A program made the position numbers and the translations under genes. A stretch of DNA of 64,000 nucleotides from SpSt-333 sp040751955 (lineage in GTDB: Bacteria; Bacteroidota; Ignavibacteria; UBA10030; UBA8401): positions 12,434-76,433 of the forward strand of contig JBFMFY010000010.1 of the NCBI GenBank assembly GCA_040751955.1, read 5' to 3'. Positions 52,412 to 61,925 of this stretch are shown here, in pieces. The notes below the pieces were generated by a model. The model ran no database searches and had not been told where the DNA came from. It worked only from the letters and a program-made list of their open reading frames with translations. How positions within the stretch are numbered: the first letter of the stretch is position 1; each line of letters opens with the position of its first letter.

Positions 52412-55276
52412 ATGAAAATTACATCGCTTCTTCTCGCATTGATTCTCAGTCAATCTGCGATCTCTCAGTCGCTGCCGTTCCAACACCTCTCACCGAAACC
52501 GAATTCCATGTTGAATTCGCGTGAGACCGGCATCATCTTTAAACACAGCGGCACACTCGACGCTGCATCGATTCATCAAGCGCAGATCTCCGTCGTCGGT
52601 TCAACGAGCGGATTGCATACCGGAGTATTGAAAGTTTCCGATGACAGCAAAACGATCTTGTTTCAACCTGCTCTCCCGTTCGCTCCCGGTGAAACGGTTA
52701 CAGTTGAACTTTCCGGCGTTGTTGCATTATCCAAAGGAACGAAGATCGACCCTGTCTCTTTTTCATTTACCGTCTCTCCTGCTGATGAAGCATTCCTCAG
52801 AACCGCGAGATCTCTGCTCGATGGGGAAGCGGACATTACAGCGGCGGTGCCGCTGACGGACTCACTGCCGACAGATTTTCCTGCGATCACAGTCGGACCA
52901 ACGAACAATCCGTACGACGGCAAAATTTTCATCGCCAACAAGCCGGCGGTCAGCAATCCGCCGTACGGAAATTACGTGCTTGTTGCGGACAACGCTGGGA
53001 ATGTTTTGAAATACAAAAAATTTTCAAAGGCGGAATCGAATTTCAAAGTACTCCCAGACGGACGGCTGTCGATGTCGGAGAACGCGCGGCATATCATTCT
53101 GGACACCGCTCTCACGCCGGTCGATACGTTTAAGTGCGGCAACGGGTACACTGCGGACTCGCACGATTTTTTGCTTCTTCCCAACGGACACGCGTTACTG
53201 TTCGCATCCGATCCGCAGCCTGTGGATATGAGTTTGGTCGTACCGGGAGGAAAGCCGGATGCAACCGTAATCGGTGCTGTGATTCAGGAACTGGATGCCG
53301 AGAGAAATGTTGTGTTTCAATGGCGCACATGGGATTACATCCCGATCTTGTCGTCGTACATCGATCTGAAAACGCAGACGGTCGATTATGCGCATATGAA
53401 TTCGCTCGAAGTGGATGCAGAGGGAAATATCTATACGGTAATGCGTCATACATCGAACATCGTCAAGATCAACAGGGAGACGGGGGACATCGAATGGATT
53501 CTCGGAGGAAAGCAGAACCAATTCACATTCATCGGGGAGAATGAAGCGAACGCGCCCAATTATTTTTCGTACCCGCATCACGTGACCGTGTTGCCGAACG
53601 GCAACATCACGCTCTTCGACAACGGCGATCAACATGTGCCGAAATATTCCCGCGGGGTAGAATACAAACTGGATATGAAGTCCAAGACTGCAACCATGGT
53701 GTGGGAGTTCAGACATTCACCCGACATTTATACCAGTTCCGGCGGCTCGATGCAGCGCCTGCCGAACGGAAACAGCATCGTCGGATGGAGCAGAGGAGGA
53801 AGTACGAGCGGAAACCCTGCTTTCACCGAAGTTCGTCCGGACAATTCGGTAGCGTTGGAATTGTTCTTCCCTACCGGACAATTCTCGTATCGTTCGTATA
53901 AATTCCCGTGGGTCAGTCAGACGCCTGCCGCAAGCGTGAAAGTGCAGGAAGTGCTGCAGGGGAACACGTACACATTCAATAACGTGACCGATACGACAGG
54001 AGTAACGATCACATTTCAACAACTAAATGCTGAACTGTATGCGAACGCAATCGTTACGAAATACAACTACGCTCCCGTCGGTGCTGATTTCGTTGAGGAA
54101 ACGCCGGTCATAGCTCCGTATTTCTTTACGATTGGGAACGAGCTCATCAATTCGTACACCTGTATCGTTCATATTGACATCACACAGTACCCTGCAATCA
54201 CCTCTCCGGAAAGTGTTGTGGTATTTGCGAGGCCGCAGTTCAGCGAGATCTTCATTCCATTGCCGACAGCATACGATTCTGCCAAAAAAGAGATCGGATT
54301 CAGCACAAGTAATTTTGGCGAGTTTGTATTTGCTGTTCCGCAAAACATTTCGAGCATTGCGCCATTTCCCATTTTCCCTGCAGAGAATGAGATCGTGGAT
54401 GGAACATCGCCGGTGAAATTGCAGTGGGGGACACGTGGTATCTTTGAGACATTTCATTTGCAGGTGGACGATGATTCGCTCTTCCAAAGTCCGGCTGTAA
54501 ACGAGCAGCTGCTTTCCGTCAACACCGTCACATTAAATCAACTTGTAAATGGTCTCACGTATTTTTGGCGAGTTCGTACAACGAACAGCGCGGGTACGAG
54601 TGCATGGTCGAAAGTCGCCCGGTTCCGGATGTGGGGTCACTACATCATGGTGTCGAATCCTAACGGCGGCGAGAGGCTGCAGAAGGATTCAACCTATGTG
54701 ATCCGCTGGAAGTCGAACACAGGTCATGCAATGAGAGTAGTGCTCATGAATGGTACTATGGAAGCGGCGGTCGTTGCCGACTCGGCAGTTTCACGCACAA
54801 ACGCGATCGCGTGGAAAGTTCCTTCAACGCTCGCGGCTGATTCGTCGTACAAAATAAAGATTACGAGCAGAATTACTCCCATGCTTTCAGACAGCAGCGA
54901 TAATTCATTCTCCATCGGCATCGGCGCAATGGGAGTGACTCCAAAAGAAAACATTCCGACGCTCTTCGTGCTGCATCAGAATTATCCCAATCCGTTCAAC
55001 CCGACGACGACGATTCAATTTCAAATCCCCCATTCGCCTGCGGCGAACGCCTCCTTTACAAAAGGGGAACGTCCCGAAGGGGCAAGGGGGATTTATACCA
55101 CATTAAAGGTGTACGATATGCTTGGAAAAGAAATCGCGACGCTTGTACATGAAGAAAAAATTCCCGGAACATACTCTGTTGTATTCAACGCCGATGATTT
55201 TCCGAGCGGCATCTATTTTTACCGTCTCCAAGCAGGTCCGTACATCCAGACAAAAAAAATGCTGCTTGTTAGATAA
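52412..55276 (+). CDS. Arylsulfotransferase-like T9SS protein (second copy), with repeat insertion in the sorting domain
   Basis: 954 aa from ATG 52412, which opens a signal peptide (KITSLLLALILSQSAISQS). An SbsA/Ig-like domain comes first (TLDAASIHQAQISVVG), then an ASST propeller (DSHDFLLLPNGHALLFA, VDYAHMNSLEVDAEGN, PHHVTVLPNGNITLFDNG, SRGVEYKLDMKSKTATMVWE), Ig/Fn3-like domains and a T9SS domain. In the latter, about 20 residues (HSPAANASFTKGERPEGARG) encoded by 55024-55093 break the usual junction between TTIQFQIP and TLKVYD. Paralogue of the gene before it. Confidence 0.8.
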   Translation: MKITSLLLALILSQSAISQSLPFQHLSPKPNSMLNSRETGIIFKHSGTLDAASIHQAQISVVGSTSGLHTGVLKVSDDSKTILFQPALPFAPGETVTVELSGVVALSKGTKIDPVSFSFTVSPADEAFLRTARSLLDGEADITAAVPLTDSLPTDFPAITVGPTNNPYDGKIFIANKPAVSNPPYGNYVLVADNAGNVLKYKKFSKAESNFKVLPDGRLSMSENARHIILDTALTPVDTFKCGNGYTADSHDFLLLPNGHALLFASDPQPVDMSLVVPGGKPDATVIGAVIQELDAERNVVFQWRTWDYIPILSSYIDLKTQTVDYAHMNSLEVDAEGNIYTVMRHTSNIVKINRETGDIEWILGGKQNQFTFIGENEANAPNYFSYPHHVTVLPNGNITLFDNGDQHVPKYSRGVEYKLDMKSKTATMVWEFRHSPDIYTSSGGSMQRLPNGNSIVGWSRGGSTSGNPAFTEVRPDNSVALELFFPTGQFSYRSYKFPWVSQTPAASVKVQEVLQGNTYTFNNVTDTTGVTITFQQLNAELYANAIVTKYNYAPVGADFVEETPVIAPYFFTIGNELINSYTCIVHIDITQYPAITSPESVVVFARPQFSEIFIPLPTAYDSAKKEIGFSTSNFGEFVFAVPQNISSIAPFPIFPAENEIVDGTSPVKLQWGTRGIFETFHLQVDDDSLFQSPAVNEQLLSVNTVTLNQLVNGLTYFWRVRTTNSAGTSAWSKVARFRMWGHYIMVSNPNGGERLQKDSTYVIRWKSNTGHAMRVVLMNGTMEAAVVADSAVSRTNAIAWKVPSTLAADSSYKIKITSRITPMLSDSSDNSFSIGIGAMGVTPKENIPTLFVLHQNYPNPFNPTTTIQFQIPHSPAANASFTKGERPEGARGIYTTLKVYDMLGKEIATLVHEEKIPGTYSVVFNADDFPSGIYFYRLQAGPYIQTKKMLLVR
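55024..55093. repeat. AATCCCCC/GGGGGATT palindromic repeat inside a T9SS sorting domain
   Basis: AATCCCCC (55024-55031) and GGGGGATT (55086-55093) border about 70 bp. The frame stays open through it. The same type sits at the same place of the sorting domain in the next gene. Confidence 0.75.
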
Positions 55277-55291
55277 AGGAACGACGATTCA

Positions 55292-57307
55292 ATGAAATCA
55301 TCAGTGGTTAAATCAACAGTACTCATCATTTTCTTTTCTGCACTAAGTCTTTCGCAAGGATTCCTCAAAGTCTCCGGCAAAAATATTGTCGATAAAGATG
55401 GAAAAGAGATCATCCTCCGCGGCATGGGGCTTGGCGCCTGGCTGCTGCCCGAAGGATACATGCTGCTCACATCGGGGTTTGCCGACGCATTTTGGCAGAT
55501 GAAACTGAAAGTAGCCGACGCTGTCGGCGCGGCAAATGCCGATTCGTTCTGGACGACATACAGAAAAAATTTCGTTCAGCGAAAAGATATTGAACGGCTT
55601 GCACAGTTGGGATTCAATTCCGTACGCCTTGCCATGCACTGGGAACATTACATGAACGGCGACGGATCGTGGAAAGAATACGGTTTTATCCTGACCGACA
55701 GCTTGCTGCGTCAGTGTGCCGACAATAAAATCTATCTGATACTCGACCTTCACGCTGCACCCGGCGGACAGAGTGCCAACAATATCAGCGATTACAATCC
55801 GGCGTTTCTTTCGCTATGGGAAAGTGAAGCAAATAAACTCGCAACCGTAAGACTCTGGAAAAAAATTGCCGAGCGGTACAACGATGAGCCATGGATCGGC
55901 GGATATGATATTCTCAACGAACCGGCGTGGGACCTTCCCCCAAATAACAAACCGCTGCGCGATCTGTATGTGATGATCACCGACTCGATACGTTCTGTGG
56001 ACAAGAACCACATTATCTTCGTTGAGGGAAATTGGTACGCAACGGATTTTAGCGGCTTGACACCGGCATGGGATGCGAACATGGTCTGGAGTTTTCACAA
56101 GTACTGGAACTCGAACGACGCCGGAGCGATCAGTTCGTACGTTAATCTGCGCAACAACACAAATCGTCCCCTCTGGCTCGGCGAATCGGGAGAAAATTCC
56201 AATGCGTGGTTCACCGATTGCATATCGCTGCTGGAATCGAACAACATCGGCTGGTCGTGGTGGACGCTAAAGAAATTTGAAACTGTCGTCGGTCCATTTT
56301 CCGTGCCTGTGACGCCGGAATACGATGCGCTGCTGAAATACTGGAAAGGACAGGGAGCAAAACCGTCGGTCGCAAATGCGATGAAAGGATTGATGGGAAT
56401 GACGGAAGGATTGAAACTGGAGAACTGCGTGTACCATCCCGACGTGATAGATGCGATGTTCCGCCAGGTGTACGACGCAACAACAAAGCCGTTTACGACT
56501 AATTCTGTTCCCGGGAAGATTTTTGCCGTGAATTACGATCTCGGCAGGCACGGCATTGCGTACAAAGATATGCAGTACACAAATACCAACAACGCCACCA
56601 CATGGAATAACGGCTGGGTGTACCGCAACGACGGCGTCGATATTGAAAAGTGTTCCGATGCGGTGACGAACGGATACAATGTCGGATGGACGGAGACAGG
56701 AGAATTTCTTTTTTACACTGTCGATGTTCAGCAAAGTGGAAAATACTCGATCTCACTCCGTGTTGCCGCCAACGATGCCGGCGGCTATGTCGGCATGAGT
56801 TGGGACGGAAAAGATCAGGTCATTGTCCCGATTGCAACAACAGGAGGATGGCAATTGTGGCAGACGCAAAAGGTGAGTGATGTTGATTTGACTGCCGGAA
56901 AACATTCAGTGCGGCTCATTCTTTACTTCGGCGGATTCAATCTGAATTATTTTGACTGTGTGTACACCGGACCATTGTCAGTGCGCGATGAGAAAAACAT
57001 ACCGACAGAATATGCGCTCGAACAGAATTTCCCGAATCCGTTCAACCCATCGACGACGATTCAATTTCAAATCCCCCTTAATCCCCCTTTGCAAAGGGGG
57101 AATCCGCCGCAGGCGGAAGGGGGATTCGTGTCGTTGAAAGTATTTGACCTTCTCGGGAAAGAGGTCGCAACATTGGTGAACGAAGAAAAAATTCCCGGAA
57201 CATACTCTGTTGTATTCAACGCCGATGATTTTCCGAGCGGGATCTACTTCTACACACTCCACGCCGGTAATTTCGTCTCGACGAAAAAACTGATGCTGGT
57301 GAAATAA
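55292..57307 (+). CDS. GH5 glucanase with CBM6/35-like module and T9SS domain, repeat in the sorting domain
   Basis: 671 aa with a signal peptide (KSSVVKSTVLIIFFSALSLSQ). GH5 domain to about residue 350: ILRGMGLGAWLLPEGYM, NSVRLAMHWEHYM, LILDLHAAPGGQS, GYDILNEPAWD (acid/base), LWLGESGENSNAW (nucleophile). Residues about 405-560 are a carbohydrate-binding sandwich (VPGKIFAVNYDLGRHGIAYK, GWTETGEFLFYTVDVQQSGK). T9SS domain with QNFPNPFNPSTTIQFQIP, then a 16-residue insertion (LNPPLQRGNPPQAEGG) from the repeat 57070-57126. Secreted beta-glucanase. Confidence 0.87.
   Translation: MKSSVVKSTVLIIFFSALSLSQGFLKVSGKNIVDKDGKEIILRGMGLGAWLLPEGYMLLTSGFADAFWQMKLKVADAVGAANADSFWTTYRKNFVQRKDIERLAQLGFNSVRLAMHWEHYMNGDGSWKEYGFILTDSLLRQCADNKIYLILDLHAAPGGQSANNISDYNPAFLSLWESEANKLATVRLWKKIAERYNDEPWIGGYDILNEPAWDLPPNNKPLRDLYVMITDSIRSVDKNHIIFVEGNWYATDFSGLTPAWDANMVWSFHKYWNSNDAGAISSYVNLRNNTNRPLWLGESGENSNAWFTDCISLLESNNIGWSWWTLKKFETVVGPFSVPVTPEYDALLKYWKGQGAKPSVANAMKGLMGMTEGLKLENCVYHPDVIDAMFRQVYDATTKPFTTNSVPGKIFAVNYDLGRHGIAYKDMQYTNTNNATTWNNGWVYRNDGVDIEKCSDAVTNGYNVGWTETGEFLFYTVDVQQSGKYSISLRVAANDAGGYVGMSWDGKDQVIVPIATTGGWQLWQTQKVSDVDLTAGKHSVRLILYFGGFNLNYFDCVYTGPLSVRDEKNIPTEYALEQNFPNPFNPSTTIQFQIPLNPPLQRGNPPQAEGGFVSLKVFDLLGKEVATLVNEEKIPGTYSVVFNADDFPSGIYFYTLHAGNFVSTKKLMLVK
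57070..57126. repeat. AATCCCCCTT/AAGGGGGATT palindromic repeat inside a T9SS sorting domain
   Basis: 57 bp (19 codons) with perfect 10-bp ends, an inner CCCCCTTTGCAAAGGGGG palindrome and CCGCCGCAGGCGG. It keeps the frame. Confidence 0.8.
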
Positions 57308-57352
57308 TATGAAAAATTTCATTTCCTTTTTCTGTAAGGATCATCGATCATT

Positions 57353-57443
57353 GTCATTTCGAATCCCGATGCTCTTCATCGGGATGAGAAATCTGATTGA
57401 CACTTTCAGATTTCTCGTTCGTTTGCGCGGAACTCGAAATGTC
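57353..57443. repeat. Palindromic repeat at the start of the GH3 lipoprotein gene
   Basis: GTCATTTCGA and TCGAAATGTC end about 91 bp (one mismatch), with inner ATCCCGATG/CATCGGGAT and AGAAATCTGA/TCAGATTTCT arms. It lies between the GH5 stop and the likely GH3 start; a frame from ATG 57309 reads through it. Confidence 0.7.
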
Positions 57444-57458
57444 AGAGGATCTTTTGTT

Positions 57459-59261
57459 GTGCGAATGCTTGTTGTCGTGGTTGCCTTTTCTCTCCTTGAC
57501 TGCAAAAAGGATGAACCTGCCCCGGTCGTGCCGAAAGAAAAATCGATCGATGAACGGGTGGATGAACTCATAGATCAAATGACGCTCGAAGAGAAAGTGG
57601 GACAGATGACGCAGGCGGAGCGCGGCGCACTGAAAAATATCTCCGACATCAAAACGTACTTTCTCGGTTCGCTTCTCAGCGGCGGCGGTTCTTCTCCTGC
57701 AAGCAACACCCCTTCTGCATGGGCTGATATGTACGACGGCTATCAATCGATTGCGCTGCAAACGCGATTGAAAATCCCTCTCATCTACGGCATCGACGCG
57801 GTGCATGGACACAATAATGTGAAAGGGGCAGTCATCTTCCCGCACAACATCGGACTTGGCTGTACGCGCAATCCTGTGCTTGTGCAGCAGGCGATGAGCA
57901 TCGTAGCAAAAGAAGTTGCGGGGACCGGTATCGACTGGACATTCGCTCCGTGCATTGCTGTTCCGCGTGACGAGCGATGGGGAAGAACGTACGAAGGATT
58001 CGGCGAAACGCCCGAACTGCAAGCGATGATGGCTCCCGCTGCTGTAAAAGGATTCCAAGGAAATCTTTCCGGCGGCGCAACGGAGATTCTCGCCTGCGCC
58101 AAACATTTTGTCGGCGACGGCGGCACGACTGGAGGAGACGATCAGGGGAACACGCAATTGACCGAAGCGGAATTGCGGGCGATCCATCTTCCCGGCTACA
58201 TCGAAGCAGTTAAACAGGGAGTCGGGTCCATTATGGCATCGTACAGCAGCTGGAATGGAGTGAAGATGCATGCCCACACATATTTATTGACCGACGTGCT
58301 GAAAGGAGAATTGGGATTTAAAGGATTCATCGTTTCCGACTGGGCAGCGATCGACCAACTGTCGGGGGATTATTCCAGCGACATTGAATTCTCCATCAAC
58401 GCGGGAATCGATATGGTGATGGTGCCGGTCAATTACGAATACTTCATCAACGAATTGAAAAAACTGGTGACAGCAGGACGGATTCCGATGTCACGCATTG
58501 ACGATGCAGTCAAAAGAATTCTGCGGGTGAAGATGCAGATGGGATTATTTGAAAAACCATTTACGGATCGCTCGTTGACGCCGTCAATCGGTTCTGCCGA
58601 GCATCGCGCCGTGGCGCGCGAATGTGTTCGCCAATCATTGGTGCTGCTGAAGAATGCCGATTCGACTCTGCCGTTGAAAAAAACTCTATCACGCATTCAT
58701 GTTGCCGGAAAAAATGCGGACGATATCGGGAATCAATGCGGAGGGTGGACTATATCATGGCAGGGAAGCAGCGGGAATATTACTACAGGAACAACAATCT
58801 TCGATGCGATCAAACAAACCGTCTCACCCTACACCACTGTTACATACTCGCAAGATGGCAGCGGTGCAACCGGTGCGGATGTGGGGATCGTTGTTGTTGG
58901 CGAGACTCCGTACGCCGAGGGAGTCGGCGACAACAATTCGCTCACACTTTCGCAATCCGATCTCTCCGCAATCTCAACGATGAAAGCGGCGGGAATTCCC
59001 GTCGTGGTCATTTTAATTTCCGGCAGACCGATGATCATCAATACGGCGCTTGCCGACGCCGATGCGTTCGTTGCGGCGTGGCTGCCGGGAACGGAAGGAG
59101 GCGGAGTAACGGACGTGCTCTTTGGGGACTATAATTTTTCCGGGAAACTGTCGCACTCGTGGCCCCGCAGCATTCAGCAGGTGCCGGTCAACTACGGCGA
59201 TGCGACATACGATCCATTGTTTCCGTACGGGTTTGGATTGACATACTGGAATAATGAATAG
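57459..59261 (+). CDS. GH3 beta-glucosidase/exo-glucanase, putative lipoprotein
   Basis: 600 aa from GTG 57459, chosen because AGAGGA precedes it by 9 nt and the product then begins with a lipoprotein-like signal (RMLVVVVAFSLLDCKKDE; the box LLDC is not ideal). The in-frame ATG at 57309 would add 50 residues, mostly translated repeat. GH3 motifs: QMTLEEKVGQMTQ, YGIDAVHGHN, CAKHFVGDGGTTGGDDQGNT, and FIVSDWAAI with the nucleophile Asp. Resembles barley ExoI-type glucan hydrolases. Second GH3 domain ends VPVNYGDATYDPLFPYGFGL. Releases glucose from beta-glucan fragments, likely in the periplasm. Confidence 0.87.
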   Translation: MRMLVVVVAFSLLDCKKDEPAPVVPKEKSIDERVDELIDQMTLEEKVGQMTQAERGALKNISDIKTYFLGSLLSGGGSSPASNTPSAWADMYDGYQSIALQTRLKIPLIYGIDAVHGHNNVKGAVIFPHNIGLGCTRNPVLVQQAMSIVAKEVAGTGIDWTFAPCIAVPRDERWGRTYEGFGETPELQAMMAPAAVKGFQGNLSGGATEILACAKHFVGDGGTTGGDDQGNTQLTEAELRAIHLPGYIEAVKQGVGSIMASYSSWNGVKMHAHTYLLTDVLKGELGFKGFIVSDWAAIDQLSGDYSSDIEFSINAGIDMVMVPVNYEYFINELKKLVTAGRIPMSRIDDAVKRILRVKMQMGLFEKPFTDRSLTPSIGSAEHRAVARECVRQSLVLLKNADSTLPLKKTLSRIHVAGKNADDIGNQCGGWTISWQGSSGNITTGTTIFDAIKQTVSPYTTVTYSQDGSGATGADVGIVVVGETPYAEGVGDNNSLTLSQSDLSAISTMKAAGIPVVVILISGRPMIINTALADADAFVAAWLPGTEGGGVTDVLFGDYNFSGKLSHSWPRSIQQVPVNYGDATYDPLFPYGFGLTYWNNE

Positions 59262-59397
59262 AGACTTCTGAAAAATCCACCTTGTTTCCATTCCGAGGAG
59301 CGTAGCGACGAGGAATCTGAGATATTCGCACAAAATCGCCAATCAGATTTCTCGCTTCGCTCGACATGACATGAATAATGAATATTTCAGAAGTCTC
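59261..59397. repeat. MITE-like repeat, copy D (137 bp, perfect 13-bp ends)
   Basis: GAGACTTCTGAAA (59261-59273) and its exact complement at 59385-59397 border the shortest copy of the family. Its first G is the last base of the GH3 stop codon TAG. It lacks the CCTGCCTTTGCC middle part of copies A and B. Confidence 0.8.
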
Positions 59398-59450
59398 TGA
59401 AAATGAAATAAGGAGTTGTCAACTATATCAATCAATCGAAAGGTACACCA

Positions 59451-61925
59451 ATGAAACACCTTCTCCCCGTTCTCACACTCTTCGGTTTTTGTCTGGCATT
59501 CGCTCAGACTCCATTGTACAAAAATCCGAACGCGAATCTCGAAGCACGTGTGAACGATCTGCTGAACCGCATGACCCTCGAAGAGAAACTCGACATGCTG
59601 AGCGGCACCGGATTCGCTTCAAAGCCGAACGAACGTCTCGGCATTCCCGAACTAAAAATGAGCGACGGTCCTGTCGGCGTGCGGTGGAATCCTTCAGTTG
59701 CACTCCCTGCATCCATCATGCTTGCTGCGACATTCGATACATTGCTCGCGTACCGGTACGGATGGGCATTGGCGCGCGAGACGAAAGCGAAAGATCGCAA
59801 CACGATCCTCGGTCCTTGCGTCAACATTAACCGTGTGCCGCACGGCGGAAGGAACTTTGAAAGCTACGGCGAAGATCCGTTCCTTGCTTCGCGCGTTGCC
59901 GTTGCGTACGTGAAAGGTGTGCAGAGCGAGGGGGTCGTGGCGACGACGAAACATTTCGCGGTGAACAATCAGGAGACTGAGCGGACGACGATCAACGCGA
60001 AGGTCGATAAGCGTACGCTGTACGAAATTTATTTTCCCGCATTCAAAGCCGCAGTGCAGGAGGCAAAGACCGAAGCAATTATGTGCGCGTACAACAAATT
60101 GAACGGCGCCTACTGCAGCGAGAACGAAATGCTCTTAAACAAGGTGTTGAAAGAGGAATGGAAATTCGACGGGCTTGTCATGTCCGATTGGGGGGCGGTG
60201 CACAGCACGGAAGGTGTCGCTACGTACGGACTCGATCTTGAAATGCCGGGGGGTGATTTTTTGACAAGAGAAAAATTACTCCCGCTTGTGAATGAAGGAA
60301 AAATAAAGATCGCCACGATCGACGACAAAATAAAACGGATACTGCGCGTCATGTTCCGTATGGGGTACTTCGACAAACAACTGGATACACCGCAGACCAA
60401 CGCTCCGGAACACAGAGCCGTTGCGCTCGACGTTGCCCGCGCAGGGATTGTGCTGCTGAAGAATGAAAGGAATATTCTCCCGCTCAATCCTGCGTTGTAT
60501 AAATCCATTGCCGTGCTCGGTCCGAATGCTGAAGTGCTGCGCACCGGCGGCGGAGGGAGTTCCATGGTGACTCCCGTGCAGTCCGAATCGCCTCTCAACG
60601 GGATTAAGAAAACATTTCCATCCGCAACAGTTTCGTTTGCCGTTGGTGCACGATTGACTGGCGACGTCCCTCCGATTGAGCCGCACTTCTTCTTTCTTCC
60701 AAACGACACGACCGGGAAGAACGGTATTCAAGCGGAATACTTCGACAACAAGGAATTAAAAGGAGAGCCGAAGGTCCGCCGCATCGACTCGCAGATCAGT
60801 TTTAAATGGGGAAATGACCTTCCGGCGGAGGGAATCGGAGCAGACAATTATTCCGTACGATGGACGACGAAATTGAAGCCTGCTGTTTCCGGCACATACG
60901 AACTAACCGCCGCAACCGACGACGGTGTCCGCTTATATCTCGACGGTAAACTGCTGATCGACCATTGGAATGATCATGCTGTGGAAGCCCGTATGGCAAC
61001 AGTAACGCTCAATGCGGGGAAGATGTACGACCTGACGATGGAATTCTACGAAAATGGCGGCGACGCGATCGCACTGCTCGGCTGGACGAAACCGAACGAG
61101 AACGAATTTGCGCAGGCAATTGAAACTGCAAAGAAATCAGAACTCGCGATCATCTTTGCCGGTAACTCGCACTATCAGGAATCGGAAGGATTCGACCGTC
61201 CGTCGATCGATCTTCCGGACAATCAAATTCAATTGATCAACGAAGTGTCCAAAGTGAATCCGAACACAGTCGTGGTGCTCAACGCCGGCGCACAGGTGAA
61301 TCTGCTGCCGTGGATCAACAATGTCCGCGCGCTCGTCTGGGCATTCTTCCCCGGACAAGAAGGGACGCAGGCGTTGACTGAGGTGCTGACCGGCGCAGTG
61401 AATCCTTCCGGCAAACTGCCGTTCACCATTGCGAAGAATTGGGAAGAATATCCGGCGTACGGAAATTTTCCCGGCGGCAGCGGCGAAGTTGAATACAAAG
61501 AAGGAATACTTGTCGGTTACCGGCACTTCGATACGAAGAAGGTAGAGCCGCTCTATCCGTTCGGATTCGGACTGTCGTACACAACATTCACACTTTCCGA
61601 CATGAATGTGAAAGCGAAGAAGAACGGCATGTACGACGTTACAGTAACGGTGAAGAATACCGGATCTGTACCCGGAGCAGAAATTGTTCAGGTGTATGTA
61701 AAGGATAAAAAGCCAAAGATGATCCGTCCTGAAAAAGAATTGAAGGCGTTTGCCAAAGTGATGCTTGCCCCCGGAGAACAGAAGAGCGTGACGCTGACGT
61801 TGAACAAGTCGTCATTTGAATATTACGACGACGTGAAGAACCAATGGACGCGGTCGAAGGGGGGATACGAGATTCTTGCGGGGAGTTCATCGCGTGAGAT
61901 TGTGCTGAAGAAAGAAATTCAGTAA
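59451..61925 (+). CDS. GH3 beta-glucosidase with PA14 domain
   Basis: 824 aa with a signal peptide (KHLLPVLTLFGFCLAFAQ). GH3 N-terminal domain: RMTLEEKLDMLSGTGF, SDGPVGVRW, TKHFAVNNQETERTTINAKV, and FDGLVMSDWGAV with the nucleophile Asp. The second domain is split by a PA14 module (about residues 425-550: IQAEYFDNKELKGEP, GTYELTAATDDGVRLYLDGK), as in many beta-glucosidases that trim oligosaccharides. A C-terminal Fn3-like domain follows (VTVTVKNTGSVPGAEIVQVY). No T9SS domain; likely periplasmic. Confidence 0.92.
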   Translation: MKHLLPVLTLFGFCLAFAQTPLYKNPNANLEARVNDLLNRMTLEEKLDMLSGTGFASKPNERLGIPELKMSDGPVGVRWNPSVALPASIMLAATFDTLLAYRYGWALARETKAKDRNTILGPCVNINRVPHGGRNFESYGEDPFLASRVAVAYVKGVQSEGVVATTKHFAVNNQETERTTINAKVDKRTLYEIYFPAFKAAVQEAKTEAIMCAYNKLNGAYCSENEMLLNKVLKEEWKFDGLVMSDWGAVHSTEGVATYGLDLEMPGGDFLTREKLLPLVNEGKIKIATIDDKIKRILRVMFRMGYFDKQLDTPQTNAPEHRAVALDVARAGIVLLKNERNILPLNPALYKSIAVLGPNAEVLRTGGGGSSMVTPVQSESPLNGIKKTFPSATVSFAVGARLTGDVPPIEPHFFFLPNDTTGKNGIQAEYFDNKELKGEPKVRRIDSQISFKWGNDLPAEGIGADNYSVRWTTKLKPAVSGTYELTAATDDGVRLYLDGKLLIDHWNDHAVEARMATVTLNAGKMYDLTMEFYENGGDAIALLGWTKPNENEFAQAIETAKKSELAIIFAGNSHYQESEGFDRPSIDLPDNQIQLINEVSKVNPNTVVVLNAGAQVNLLPWINNVRALVWAFFPGQEGTQALTEVLTGAVNPSGKLPFTIAKNWEEYPAYGNFPGGSGEVEYKEGILVGYRHFDTKKVEPLYPFGFGLSYTTFTLSDMNVKAKKNGMYDVTVTVKNTGSVPGAEIVQVYVKDKKPKMIRPEKELKAFAKVMLAPGEQKSVTLTLNKSSFEYYDDVKNQWTRSKGGYEILAGSSSREIVLKKEIQ

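Noticed and set aside
57354..58277. Long frame (307 codons) on the minus strand
   Set aside because: It lies wholly over the GH3 gene, whose motifs and signal are clear; its translation is rich in Arg, His and Cys like an antisense shadow.
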